Origin: Pseudooceanicola aestuarii
GTDB lineage: Bacteria > Pseudomonadota > Alphaproteobacteria > Rhodobacterales > Rhodobacteraceae
NCBI RefSeq assembly: GCF_010614805.1
Contig: NZ_JAAFZC010000001.1
Span: 1,342,001 to 1,406,000, forward strand
Reading direction: 5' to 3'
DNA length: 64,000 nt
The stretch's first letter is position 1, and the number at the start of each line of letters is the position of its first letter. A program made the translations under genes and the position numbers. The notes under the pieces are model-generated. The model did not search any database. It worked only from the letters and a program-made list of their open reading frames with translations, and had not been told where the DNA came from. This document shows, piece by piece, positions 28,465 to 36,073 of this stretch.

Positions 28465-28493
28465 TAATAGTGCACGCAAGGGGCTGCAAGACT

Positions 28494-28820
28494 ATGTTAA
28501 AGACACGCGCGAAATACCATCTGGGTCAGGTGGTACGTCATAAGAAGCACCCGTTTCGCGGGGTGATTTTCGACGTCGATCCGGAATTCAGCAATACCGA
28601 GGAATGGTACGCGGCCATTCCCGAAGACTCGCGCCCGCTGCGCGATCAGCCGTTCTACCACCTGTTGGCGGAGAACGATCAAAGCTATTACGTGGCCTAT
28701 GTCTCCGAACAGAACCTGATCGAGGACATGAGCGGCGAACCGGTGGACCATCCAGACATTCCCGATCTGTTCGGGCCGTTCCAGGATGGTCATTATCCGC
28801 TGCATTTCCACATGAACTGA
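28494..28820 (+). CDS. hspQ: Heat shock protein HspQ
   Basis: 108-residue cytoplasmic protein of the YccV-like/HspQ family, which binds hemimethylated oriC DNA in E. coli and modulates Lon-mediated proteolysis. Family features: AKYHLGQVVRHKKHPFRGVIFDVDPEF, YHLLAEN and YVSEQNL near the C-terminus. The ATG 28494 is the first start matching the family; no strong ribosome site is seen. It is divergent from the AEC gene, convergent with gamma-glutamyltransferase. Confidence 0.93.
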   Translation: MLKTRAKYHLGQVVRHKKHPFRGVIFDVDPEFSNTEEWYAAIPEDSRPLRDQPFYHLLAENDQSYYVAYVSEQNLIEDMSGEPVDHPDIPDLFGPFQDGHYPLHFHMN

Positions 28821-28950
28821 CGGAAATCCCGCAGCTCGACAGCAGGTGCGGCAGGATCGGCGCCTTTGTCATTTCTTGCGGTTGGCTGTCTTCGGCGGGG
28901 GGGGCGAGGTTTTTCGGGCCTGACTGGCAGGGCGCGCAGGCCCGAAAGGT

Positions 28951-28980
28951 CGGAAAGGACCGGACCGCCCGTCCTTTCCG
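28951..28980. terminator. Strong stem-loop between convergent hspQ and gamma-glutamyltransferase
   Basis: CGGAAAGGAC (28951-28960) and GTCCTTTCCG (28971-28980) form a perfect 10-bp stem with a 10-base loop. It lies 24 bases past the gamma-glutamyltransferase stop and can serve both strands; T-runs are poor. Confidence 0.65.
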
Positions 28981-29003
28981 TAGGTTCGGAGATCTCGGCG
29001 GTT

Positions 29004-30581
29004 TCAGTAGCCCAGGGCGCAGCCGTCCTTGCGATGGTCCGACCCGGCCTCCAGCATGCCATCGTCATTGATACGGATCGCCTGCGCGCCGCCGATCGGG
29101 ACGTCGGGGATCGTGACGTCATGGCCCAGCTCTGCCAGCTCCTGGCGGATCTTGTCGGCATAGCCCCGTTCCACCTGCAACTGCCCGTCGGCGGCAAAGG
29201 CGCGGGGGGCGTCGATGGCCTGCTGCGGCGACAGCCCGAAATCGATGAGGTTGGAAACGAACCGCGCATGGCCCGTTGCCTGGTAGGCGCCGCCCATCAC
29301 GCCGAAGGGCATGGTCACGCGCCCCTCCTGCTTGATCATCCCCGGAATGATCGTGTGGACGGGGCGCTTGCCGGGGGCCAGCTCGTTCGGATGGCCCGGG
29401 ATCAGGTTGAACCCGGTGCCCCGGTTCTGCAACGACAGACCGAATTTCTCGGTCCCGATGCCGGAGCCGAAGGAATGGAACACCGAGTAGATCAGCGACA
29501 CGGCCATCCGATCGCGGTCGACCACGGTGATATAGACGGTGTCCTTGTGCGCCGCGCCGGAGGCGGGCGGGAAAGGCGGCAGCACCCCCTTGGGGTCGAT
29601 CTGTGCCGCCAGGTCGCGGGCGGTGGCCGGGTCCATCATCACTGCCGCGCCGTCGCCGTAATCGGGATCGGACAGCAGCCGGTTGCGGGCGTCATAGGCC
29701 AGTTTCGTCGCCTCCGCTTCGATATGTGCGCGGGCGGTGCCCCAGGGATCCATCCCGGCGATATCGAACTGCGACAGGATGTTCAGCAGCAGGATCGCCG
29801 TCGCGCCCTGGCCGTTTGGCGGATGCTCCACCACATCCAGGCCCTGATAATGGCCCTGCACCGGGTCGGTGAATTCGGCGCGGGTGTTGGCCAGGTCCGC
29901 CGCCGTGTGAGGGCCGCCCAGGGCCTGCAATGCCGACAGGATATCGTCTGCGACCTCGCCCTCGTAGAAGGCCTGCGGCCCCATCGCCGCCAGCCGTCGC
30001 AGGACCTCCGCCTGGCCTGGCAGGGCAAAGCGCGCGCCGGGGGCCGGGGCGGCGCCCCAGGGCAGGAAATGTTTGCGGGCCGCGGGGTTCAGCGCCCCCG
30101 CCGCGCGGGCCCAGTCAAAGGCGACGCGGTCGTGGATCGGCACCCCCTCCTCGAAATAGCGGATCGCAGGGGCCAGGCTGTCGGCCATTCCCAGCTTGCC
30201 CCAGCGTTCGGACAGGGCAAAGAAGCCCCGGACGGCGGTCGGCATGGTGACGCCAAGCGGGTGATCGCGGGGGATTTCCCTCAGGCCCTGGTCGCGCAGG
30301 GCCTGGGCATCGGCCCCGGCGGGCGCGCGGCCCGATCCGTTCAGCGCCTGAACGTCGTCACCCCCCGCGGGCGAGACCAGCGCGAAAAGATCCCCGCCCA
30401 GCCCGCACATCGGCGGCTCGCAAACCCCCAGCAGCACCGCGCCCGCAATCGCCGCATCCATGGCATTGCCACCCGATTGCAGGATGCGCAGGGCCTCCTG
30501 GGCGGCAAGGGGATGGGACGTGGCGCAGATGCCATTGGCGGCCCGAACCGGAGAGCGGCCGGGAAGATGCAGATCGCGCAT
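29004..30581 (-). CDS. Gamma-glutamyltransferase family protein
   Basis: Ntn-hydrolase of 525 residues that autocleaves into two subunits and transfers or hydrolyses gamma-glutamyl groups. The likely nucleophile is Thr348 in HKDTVYITVVD. Large-subunit features are GGNAMDAAIA and CGLGGDLFALV; small-subunit features are GVMGGAYQATGHARFVSNLIDFG. No signal peptide is apparent, so it may be a cytoplasmic member (oxamate amidohydrolase/YwrD-like) rather than classic periplasmic Ggt. The ATG at 30581 is preferred because AAAGGA lies five bases upstream; an ATG at 30596 is in frame. Confidence 0.85.
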   Translation of the reverse strand: MRDLHLPGRSPVRAANGICATSHPLAAQEALRILQSGGNAMDAAIAGAVLLGVCEPPMCGLGGDLFALVSPAGGDDVQALNGSGRAPAGADAQALRDQGLREIPRDHPLGVTMPTAVRGFFALSERWGKLGMADSLAPAIRYFEEGVPIHDRVAFDWARAAGALNPAARKHFLPWGAAPAPGARFALPGQAEVLRRLAAMGPQAFYEGEVADDILSALQALGGPHTAADLANTRAEFTDPVQGHYQGLDVVEHPPNGQGATAILLLNILSQFDIAGMDPWGTARAHIEAEATKLAYDARNRLLSDPDYGDGAAVMMDPATARDLAAQIDPKGVLPPFPPASGAAHKDTVYITVVDRDRMAVSLIYSVFHSFGSGIGTEKFGLSLQNRGTGFNLIPGHPNELAPGKRPVHTIIPGMIKQEGRVTMPFGVMGGAYQATGHARFVSNLIDFGLSPQQAIDAPRAFAADGQLQVERGYADKIRQELAELGHDVTIPDVPIGGAQAIRINDDGMLEAGSDHRKDGCALGY

Positions 30582-30820
30582 GGTGTTCCTTTCCATCTGT
30601 GGCGATGGAGGGTCCGTCAGGACGCGCGAAAGGTCAATGGTGGGGAGGGCTGCAAAACCTCGACATCGCGCACTGGGTGGGGGCTGTGGAACGCGACGCC
30701 GAGGGAAGCCTCTTGCAGCTACCCCTCATGTTTCTCCGATCTTCGGGGCAGTAATTCGCTGGCATTCGGGCTATTTTGGGGCACTTTCCTTTCCGCAAAT
30801 CGTACCGCTGGCGGCAGGGG

Positions 30821-31303
30821 TCAGTTCCACACCGGCAGGGCGACGGCCATGCGGAACGTCAATTCGTTGCGGTTGCCGGTGCGCTGGTAGGACAGGTCGC
30901 GTGCCAGGTCCTGGATGATGAACCAGCCGTAGCCCCCTTCGGCCAGCAATTCGGGGTCCGGGGCGGCCAGGGACAACAATTCGGGCGGCAATCTCCCGCC
31001 GGGCATCGGTCGACCCCGGTCGATCACCTGGAAATGCAGCCCGTCTGTCGCCTGTTGGCAGGTCAGGGCGATGGGACCGGGCGATGCGTCGCGATAGGCA
31101 TGTTCCACGACATTGTTCAGAACCTCCGCCGTGACCAGTTCGACGGCGCCGGTTTCCTCCAGGTCCAGCCCGGCGCGGGTCAGATGGGCGCAAAGTGCGC
31201 CCACAGCCTCCCGAACGCCGAAAAGACTCGACGAGAAATCGATGCGAAACGGCGACGGAGCGATCGTGCCCACCGAATCCGGGGGCGCGGGATCAGTCCG
31301 CAT
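30821..31303 (-). CDS. RsbW-like anti-sigma factor / GHKL serine kinase
   Basis: 160-residue GHKL ATPase-domain protein. N box ELVTAEVLNNVVEHAY, G1-like DRGRPMPGG and G2-like EGGYGWFIIQDLARDLSY are present and there is no other domain, as in RsbW/SpoIIAB. Such proteins hold a sigma factor or other partner and phosphorylate an STAS antagonist. The chosen ATG at 31303 overlaps the STAS gene by 11 bases, so the two are made together. No sigma factor or PP2C phosphatase is adjacent, so the target is unknown. Confidence 0.83.
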   Translation of the reverse strand: MRTDPAPPDSVGTIAPSPFRIDFSSSLFGVREAVGALCAHLTRAGLDLEETGAVELVTAEVLNNVVEHAYRDASPGPIALTCQQATDGLHFQVIDRGRPMPGGRLPPELLSLAAPDPELLAEGGYGWFIIQDLARDLSYQRTGNRNELTFRMAVALPVWN

Positions 31304-31643
31304 GGGTCTGCACCGCCGATTGCACATCCGGGTGGATGGCAAATTTCCGATCCATCCGGGTCAGCTGAAAGACGCGTTCGACATTCGGGTTCAGCGCCGC
31401 GAGTTCCAGAACCTGGCCGGCGGGCATCCCCTTCCAGGTGGCAACGATGGCGCCAAGGCCGCTCGAATCCACGAAGTCCACCAGCGCGAGGTCCAGCACC
31501 ACCCGCCCGGAGGGGTTTGGCCGGCCCCGCACCGTGATTTCGCGCATGCGATCCTTGAACCAGACGGTGGCCGCCGCGTCGATCCGACTGGCGATCACGC
31601 GTACGATCCTGGCGTGGGGCAAGCTTTCGATTGTAAAGTCCAT
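31293..31643 (-). CDS. STAS-domain anti-sigma factor antagonist (RsbV-like)
   Basis: 116-residue single STAS domain. The phosphorylation motif FVDSSGLGA carries the expected target Ser61 (second Ser of DSSG). Phosphorylation by the adjacent RsbW-like kinase would break the complex. An in-frame ATG at 31667 would add eight residues; neither start has a strong ribosome site. The gene overlaps the kinase start by 11 bases. It is divergent from the msrC-like gene. Confidence 0.83.
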   Translation of the reverse strand: MDFTIESLPHARIVRVIASRIDAAATVWFKDRMREITVRGRPNPSGRVVLDLALVDFVDSSGLGAIVATWKGMPAGQVLELAALNPNVERVFQLTRMDRKFAIHPDVQSAVQTHAD

Positions 31644-31740
31644 GATCCGCCGCTGTAGCTGTTGCATGGGCCGTGAGGGTAGACGCCAATCGTTACCATC
31701 CGGTATGCAGCCTTCAAGAAATGCCCCGAGGAGGCCGGAA

Positions 31741-32205
31741 ATGACCGTTGATTACGAAATGCTGGCCCAGACCCTGCGCGCCCTTACCGAGGGGGAGACC
31801 GATCAGGTCGCGCTGATGGCGACACTGGCCTGCGAGATTCACCATTCCGACGCCCGATTCGACTGGACCGGGTTCTACCGCGTGACCGAACCGGGCCTGA
31901 TGAAGATCGGGCCCTACCAGGGGGGGCACGGCTGCCTGGTGATCCCGTTCTCGCGCGGTGTCTGTGGCGCTGCTGCCCGTACCGCGCAGACCCAGATCGT
32001 CGCCGATGTGGAGGCCTTCGAGGGCCATATCGCCTGCTCCAGCTCGACCCGATCGGAACTGGTGATCCCGGTGCGCGACGCGACGGGGCTGGTGATCGGG
32101 GTGCTGGATATCGACAGCGATCGGCCCAATGCGTTCACGACCGCCGATGCCCGCGCGCTTGAGGCGATCCTGGCGGAGATCTTTGGCCACGACCCGGCCA
32201 CCTGA
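31741..32205 (+). CDS. msrC: Free methionine-(R)-sulfoxide reductase (GAF domain)
   Basis: 154-residue GAF-fold enzyme that reduces free methionine-R-sulfoxide. Three cysteines, Cys65, Cys75 and Cys99 (GGHGCLVI, RGVCGAAA, HIACSSSTRSE), have the same spacing (10 and 24) as the catalytic set of E. coli fRMsr (Cys84/94/118). The C-terminal GVLDIDSDRPNAF is typical. AGGAGG lies just before the ATG 31741 region. It appears monocistronic, with RluA following 75 bases later on the same strand. Confidence 0.9.
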   Translation: MTVDYEMLAQTLRALTEGETDQVALMATLACEIHHSDARFDWTGFYRVTEPGLMKIGPYQGGHGCLVIPFSRGVCGAAARTAQTQIVADVEAFEGHIACSSSTRSELVIPVRDATGLVIGVLDIDSDRPNAFTTADARALEAILAEIFGHDPAT

Positions 32206-32280
32206 TCCAACACCTGGTCCGGCCACCCGGCTCTGACGGCGCCGGTGGACCGCGCGGCGCGGGGGGCGTAGAACCGCGCC

Positions 32281-32928
32281 ATGAATGAGCCCTACACCCC
32301 GCCCGACGACCCGCTGCGCGTTCTGCACGAGGATCAGCACCTGCTGATCGTCGACAAGCCCGCCGGTCTGTTGTCCGTTCCCGGCAAAGGTCCGCATCTG
32401 GCCGATTGCCTGTTGTCGCGCATTCAGGCGGCTTTTCCCGATGCGCTGCTGGTGCATCGCCTGGATCGGGATACCTCGGGTGTGATGGTCTTTGCCCTGA
32501 CACCGCAGGCGCAGCGGCACCTGGGGCTGCAATTCGAACATCGCCGGGTGAAAAAGACCTATGTCGCCCGCCTGCACGGCGTTCTGGAGCCCCGGCGCGG
32601 CGAGGTCGATCTGCCCCTGTGCGTCGATTGGCCGGAACGTCCGCGCCAGAAGGTCGATCACGAGAACGGGCGCCCGGCGCAGACGGAATGGCGGGTGCAG
32701 CGCCACGATGCGGGCGAAACCCGGGTCAAGCTGATGCCGCGCACCGGCAGGACGCACCAGCTGCGGGTGCATATGCTGGCCATGGGACATCCGATCCTGG
32801 GCGATCCTTTCTATGCCGAAGGCGCCGCACGCGAATACCCGCGCATGATGCTGCATTCGGAGGAGTTGCGCCTGCTGCATCCCGATGGCGGGGTGGGCCA
32901 GCGGTTCCGGGCGCCGGCGCCGTTCTGA
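32281..32928 (+). CDS. rluA: RluA-family RNA pseudouridine synthase
   Basis: Isomerises uridine to pseudouridine in RNA. 215 residues with catalytic Asp62 in HRLDRDTSGV, plus VKKTYVARLHG, RTGRTHQLRVHM and GHPILGDPFY. There is no N-terminal S4 domain, and the short length fits RluA (23S U746/tRNA U32) rather than RluC or RluD. The exact target is inferred. ATG 32281 fits the family N-terminus (LRVLHEDQHLLIVDKPAG). Confidence 0.85.
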   Translation: MNEPYTPPDDPLRVLHEDQHLLIVDKPAGLLSVPGKGPHLADCLLSRIQAAFPDALLVHRLDRDTSGVMVFALTPQAQRHLGLQFEHRRVKKTYVARLHGVLEPRRGEVDLPLCVDWPERPRQKVDHENGRPAQTEWRVQRHDAGETRVKLMPRTGRTHQLRVHMLAMGHPILGDPFYAEGAAREYPRMMLHSEELRLLHPDGGVGQRFRAPAPF

Positions 32929-32953
32929 TTGTTCCGAAGTGAGCGGCGCGGCA

Positions 32954-32980
32954 GAACTGACTGAAAAAAACTGTCGGTTC
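32954..32980. terminator. Stem-loop between convergent rluA and kinase-like gene
   Basis: GAACTGAC (32954-32961) pairs with GTCGGTTC (32973-32980) with one G-T wobble, and an A-rich loop lies between. It lies between two convergent stops and is followed by AT-richer sequence. A bidirectional terminator is plausible but the stem is modest. Confidence 0.45.
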
Positions 32981-33005
32981 AGAAATTTCTGACGTCTCGG
33001 AATGT

Positions 33006-34034
33006 TCAGCCGCGCAGGTAGCGGTCCGTCAGGTTCTGCCGCCCGGCCAGGATCGGAGCCAGCGTGGCGCGCAGGGTCGGATCGCGGACTTGCCGTTCCT
33101 CGACCTCGTCCAGGCGGTTGGCGGCGATCAGGGACAGAAGGTCGGCACGGATATTGCCCTGGGCATCGCGGGGCAAGGACGGCACCGGCTGGGCCTTTTC
33201 CGACAGGCTGGCGGGCAGCAATTGGCGCAGGGCCTGCGCCGTCAGCTCCGTCTCGGCAAAGGTGTAGAGTCCAACGCCCCGGCCCGGTTGCGGATATGTG
33301 ACCGTCAGGTGATGGGCAACGCCCGGCGCGCGGGCCAGGGCGGCGCGGATCGCGGGGCCGTCGCGGTCCAGCCGGTCTTCGGTCCCCTCGCCATCCGACC
33401 AGTTCATCACCCGTCGGGTGACGAAATTGTAGACTGGCTTCACGCTGACCATCCACAAGCGCGAGGGCAGCGCCTTGCGGGCCAGCATCGTCCGCTCTGA
33501 CGGGGTCAGCAGATCGGGGGCAAAGGCGCGTTTCTGTTTCAGCAGGTGGCGCAGATCCTCCCGTGCAAGGGTGCGAAACAGCGTGCCGCGCCGCCGGTGG
33601 ACATGGGCCAGCTGGAAATCGATCACCTCGGCCCGGCCATCGGGGGCCAGCAGCCAGTTCTGCGGTTTGGCGGTATCGTTATGGGTCACGCCCCGGCGCC
33701 GCATCTCGCGCAGCAGGCGCTTGGCGTCGCGGTAGAATCCGGGCGCGTCGGGGCGGGCCAGGTGCAGGGGCGTACCGTCGGACCAGATGCGCAGGATCCC
33801 CTCGGGCCCGTGGGACAGCAGGACGGGGCAGCCGGGGATGCCCTGAACGGCGGCCAGGGCGCGGGCTTCGCGACGGGCCAGAAAGCCGGCCAGGGGGCGG
33901 GACCAGCCGGGCACCCGGTCCAGCCGTCGCCAGGCGAGCCGCGTGCCGGGATCGTCGGCCATGTGGCCGGTCACTGTCTCTGACAGCACGTCCCGTTTCA
34001 GAACGCTGATTTCGACAAAGGGGGGTGTGGACAC
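33006..34034 (-). CDS. Kinase-like protein with an acyl-CoA-synthetase C-terminal-like domain
   Basis: 342 residues. Residues ~40-150 have a compact kinase core: HND at 118-120 and Asn126 in THNDTAKPQNWLL, then DFQ at 139-141 in EVIDFQLAH, as in RIO/Kdo-kinase-like proteins; the catalytic Asp, the metal Asn and the metal Asp are all present. Residues ~225-342 instead resemble the C-terminal lid of AMP-binding acyl-CoA synthetases (AALARAPGV..., GVGLYTFAET, LPRDAQGNIRADLL), but the catalytic Lys of the GKI motif is Asn here. No signal peptide. The substrate is unknown; the kinase half could act on lipopolysaccharide or protein. Domain calls are from eye only. Confidence 0.65.
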   Translation of the reverse strand: MSTPPFVEISVLKRDVLSETVTGHMADDPGTRLAWRRLDRVPGWSRPLAGFLARREARALAAVQGIPGCPVLLSHGPEGILRIWSDGTPLHLARPDAPGFYRDAKRLLREMRRRGVTHNDTAKPQNWLLAPDGRAEVIDFQLAHVHRRRGTLFRTLAREDLRHLLKQKRAFAPDLLTPSERTMLARKALPSRLWMVSVKPVYNFVTRRVMNWSDGEGTEDRLDRDGPAIRAALARAPGVAHHLTVTYPQPGRGVGLYTFAETELTAQALRQLLPASLSEKAQPVPSLPRDAQGNIRADLLSLIAANRLDEVEERQVRDPTLRATLAPILAGRQNLTDRYLRG

Positions 34035-34104
34035 GACAGACGGCCTTTCGGTCGGACTGCGCCCAGCCTAGCAATGGGCCGCCGGATTGTGAAACGCGAT
34101 CACC

Positions 34105-34126
34105 CCGCCGGCAGCGCCGCCGGCGG
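34105..34126 (-). terminator. GC-rich stem-loop after the glycosyltransferase gene
   Basis: CCGCCGGC (34105-34112) pairs perfectly with GCCGGCGG (34119-34126) around a six-base loop, just beyond the glycosyltransferase stop on the minus strand. There is no T-run, so termination is only possible, not clear. Confidence 0.35.
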
Positions 34127-34133
34127 TGCGGCG

Positions 34134-35066
34134 CTATTCGCCGGGGACCGAGGTTTCCGTGCTGGACGCCCGGTCCCGGGCCCGCTGCGCCAGCGCGAAC
34201 ATGGAGGCGGTGGAATTGCGGAGCTTCAGAAGGTCCAGCCCGTCATGGGGGCCGCTGGTTGGCTTCCAGATATTGTAGGCGTCGCGGAAATAGTCGATCG
34301 CGGCGACGTCGGCCTTGACCCGGTCATGGCCCTGCTCGACCAGCTTTTGCAGCGAATGGCTGTGACCATATTGCAGGTCACCGGGCCGCTTGCCCCCGGC
34401 GTTCAGCCAGATCGGCACGCCCGCGCGCTCAAGATGGCCAGAGATCCAGGGATCGTCGACCGTCCACAGCACATCGGGGATCTCGAATGCGGCATCGTCC
34501 AGCCATTCGGGTCGCAGCATCACACCGCCATAGCCCGAGATCTGATCGACGAAGCCGGAATTGACATACATGAACGGCTTGTAAAGCGTCAGGGTCAGCG
34601 CCCGGACAGAGCGGTAGCGCCAGTCACGCTTGCGGCGATGGGCGCGGGGCAGACGGTCGCTCGGGCGGGAGCTGTCGGCGATGTCGGGAAAGGTCTCTCC
34701 CGCCTCGACGATACAGGCGTCGGGATGGGCGGCGCGGGCGTCCTTGAACCGCTGATGCCATTCCGGGTCATAGACTTTGTCGTCATCGCAGAACAGGATG
34801 TCGACGTCGCGGCCGCGCAGGTCGCGGGCGGCGGGCAGAACCTTGGTCGCCGGGCCGAAATCCTTGTCACAGCGGTGAATCGTCACTCCATCGGGCAGCG
34901 CAGGCAGGGTGCCGTCCCAGTCGCGGAAACGGCGGTAGCTGTCGGGAATGTAAAGTCGGATCTCGCTTGCCGGGAGAGTCTGCGCCAGAAGGCTGTCCAA
35001 AGCCGCGCCCAATCGGTCAAAGCGGGGCGGAATCGTGCTGAGCGTGATGACAGTGTGTTGGGACAT
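34134..35066 (-). CDS. Glycosyltransferase, GT-A-like fold
   Basis: 310 residues. The N-terminal nucleotide-sugar region (VITLSTIPPRFDRLGAALDSLLAQTL) and an acidic DDDK motif in DILFCDDDKVYDPEWHQ fit a DXD-type metal site of a GT-A transferase. The middle part (YVNSGFVDQISGYGGVMLRPEW) and VLWTVDDPWISGHLERAG resemble the acceptor side. The ATG 35066 (MSQHTVITL) is preferred over one twelve codons upstream. The product is likely a surface polysaccharide or glycoconjugate. It lies upstream of the kinase-like gene on the same strand, so they may be linked. Confidence 0.75.
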   Translation of the reverse strand: MSQHTVITLSTIPPRFDRLGAALDSLLAQTLPASEIRLYIPDSYRRFRDWDGTLPALPDGVTIHRCDKDFGPATKVLPAARDLRGRDVDILFCDDDKVYDPEWHQRFKDARAAHPDACIVEAGETFPDIADSSRPSDRLPRAHRRKRDWRYRSVRALTLTLYKPFMYVNSGFVDQISGYGGVMLRPEWLDDAAFEIPDVLWTVDDPWISGHLERAGVPIWLNAGGKRPGDLQYGHSHSLQKLVEQGHDRVKADVAAIDYFRDAYNIWKPTSGPHDGLDLLKLRNSTASMFALAQRARDRASSTETSVPGE

Positions 35067-35247
35067 GATCACATACGGGTTGACGCGGGATGCGAAGATC
35101 AAATGGTGCCATCAAAGGCGATTGCCAGTCAATTACGCAGGGTTTTTCATCGCCGCAATAGCACTGAGCGGATTTGCGCGCGGGAACCGGATCTGCGCAG
35201 GGGGCGGAGCGCCGGAAAATGCGGCGCCCCGCAAACCTGATCCCCGG

Positions 35248-35901
35248 TCAGGCGGGGGATTTGGCGAACCGCAGGTAGGGCAGTTTCTTGTCCAGCGTGC
35301 CGTATTTCTCTTCCGCTGCCGCATCATCAAGAGAAGTGGCGACGATCACGTCTTGCCCGACTTCCCAGTTGGCCGGGGCGGCGATGGGCTGCTGGTAGGT
35401 CGTCTGCAACGCGTCCAGGGCGCGAAGAACCTCGCCGAAATTGCGGCCCACTGTCATGGGATAGGTCATCGACAGCTTCAGCTGCTTGTCCGGCCCGATG
35501 ATGAAGACAGAGCGCACGGTGGCGCTGTCCGCCGGGGTGCGACCGTCGGGCAGGTAGGCCTCGGCCGGAAGCATGTCGAACATCTTGGAGACGTCCAGCC
35601 CCTCGTCGGCGATGATCGGAAAGCCCGCGCTGGCGCCGGCAAAGCTTTCGATGTCACCCTTCCATTTGCGGTGATCCTCGGCCCCGTCCACGGAGATGCC
35701 GATCACCTTGGTGCCGCGTTTCGCCCATTCGTCGGACAGCTGCGCAACAGCGCCGAATTCGGTTGTGCAGACGGGGGTGAAATCCTTGGGATGGCTGAAC
35801 AGGATGGCCCAGCTGTCGCCGATCCAGTCGTGAAAGCCGATGCTGCCCTGATCCGTTTCCGCGGTGAAATCGGGAACCGTGTCGTTGATGCGCAGTGCCA
35901 T
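35248..35901 (-). CDS. 1-Cys peroxiredoxin (Prx6 type)
   Basis: Reduces hydroperoxides in the cytoplasm. 217 residues; the peroxidatic Cys45 in HPKDFTPVCTTE is the only cysteine in the chain, which fits the 1-Cys mechanism. The C-terminal Prx6 extension (WEVGQDVIVATSLDDAAAEEKYG, then KKLPYLRF) is complete. The start at 35901 is fixed by GGAGG a few bases upstream; earlier in-frame ATGs lie in or before it. It is divergent from the aldehyde dehydrogenase. Confidence 0.94.
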   Translation of the reverse strand: MALRINDTVPDFTAETDQGSIGFHDWIGDSWAILFSHPKDFTPVCTTEFGAVAQLSDEWAKRGTKVIGISVDGAEDHRKWKGDIESFAGASAGFPIIADEGLDVSKMFDMLPAEAYLPDGRTPADSATVRSVFIIGPDKQLKLSMTYPMTVGRNFGEVLRALDALQTTYQQPIAAPANWEVGQDVIVATSLDDAAAEEKYGTLDKKLPYLRFAKSPA

Positions 35902-36073
35902 GTGATCCTCCATCTGGTTCAATGCGTCGCCCTATAGGTAAGGGCTGCGCGGTGCCTTTGCACCCCCTCTCTTGCAGTCCCTGAATGGCGGTGCCAAGGT
36001 GACGGCGACACCGTGGGAGGGGCATCCGCATTGCGGAAACCGGCCTCTGGACCTGCGAAACCGGGAGGATCCT

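Noticed and set aside
27669..28820. Plus-strand open frame running through the AEC gene into hspQ
   Set aside because: Only the last 108 codons match HspQ; the rest is antisense to the AEC transporter.
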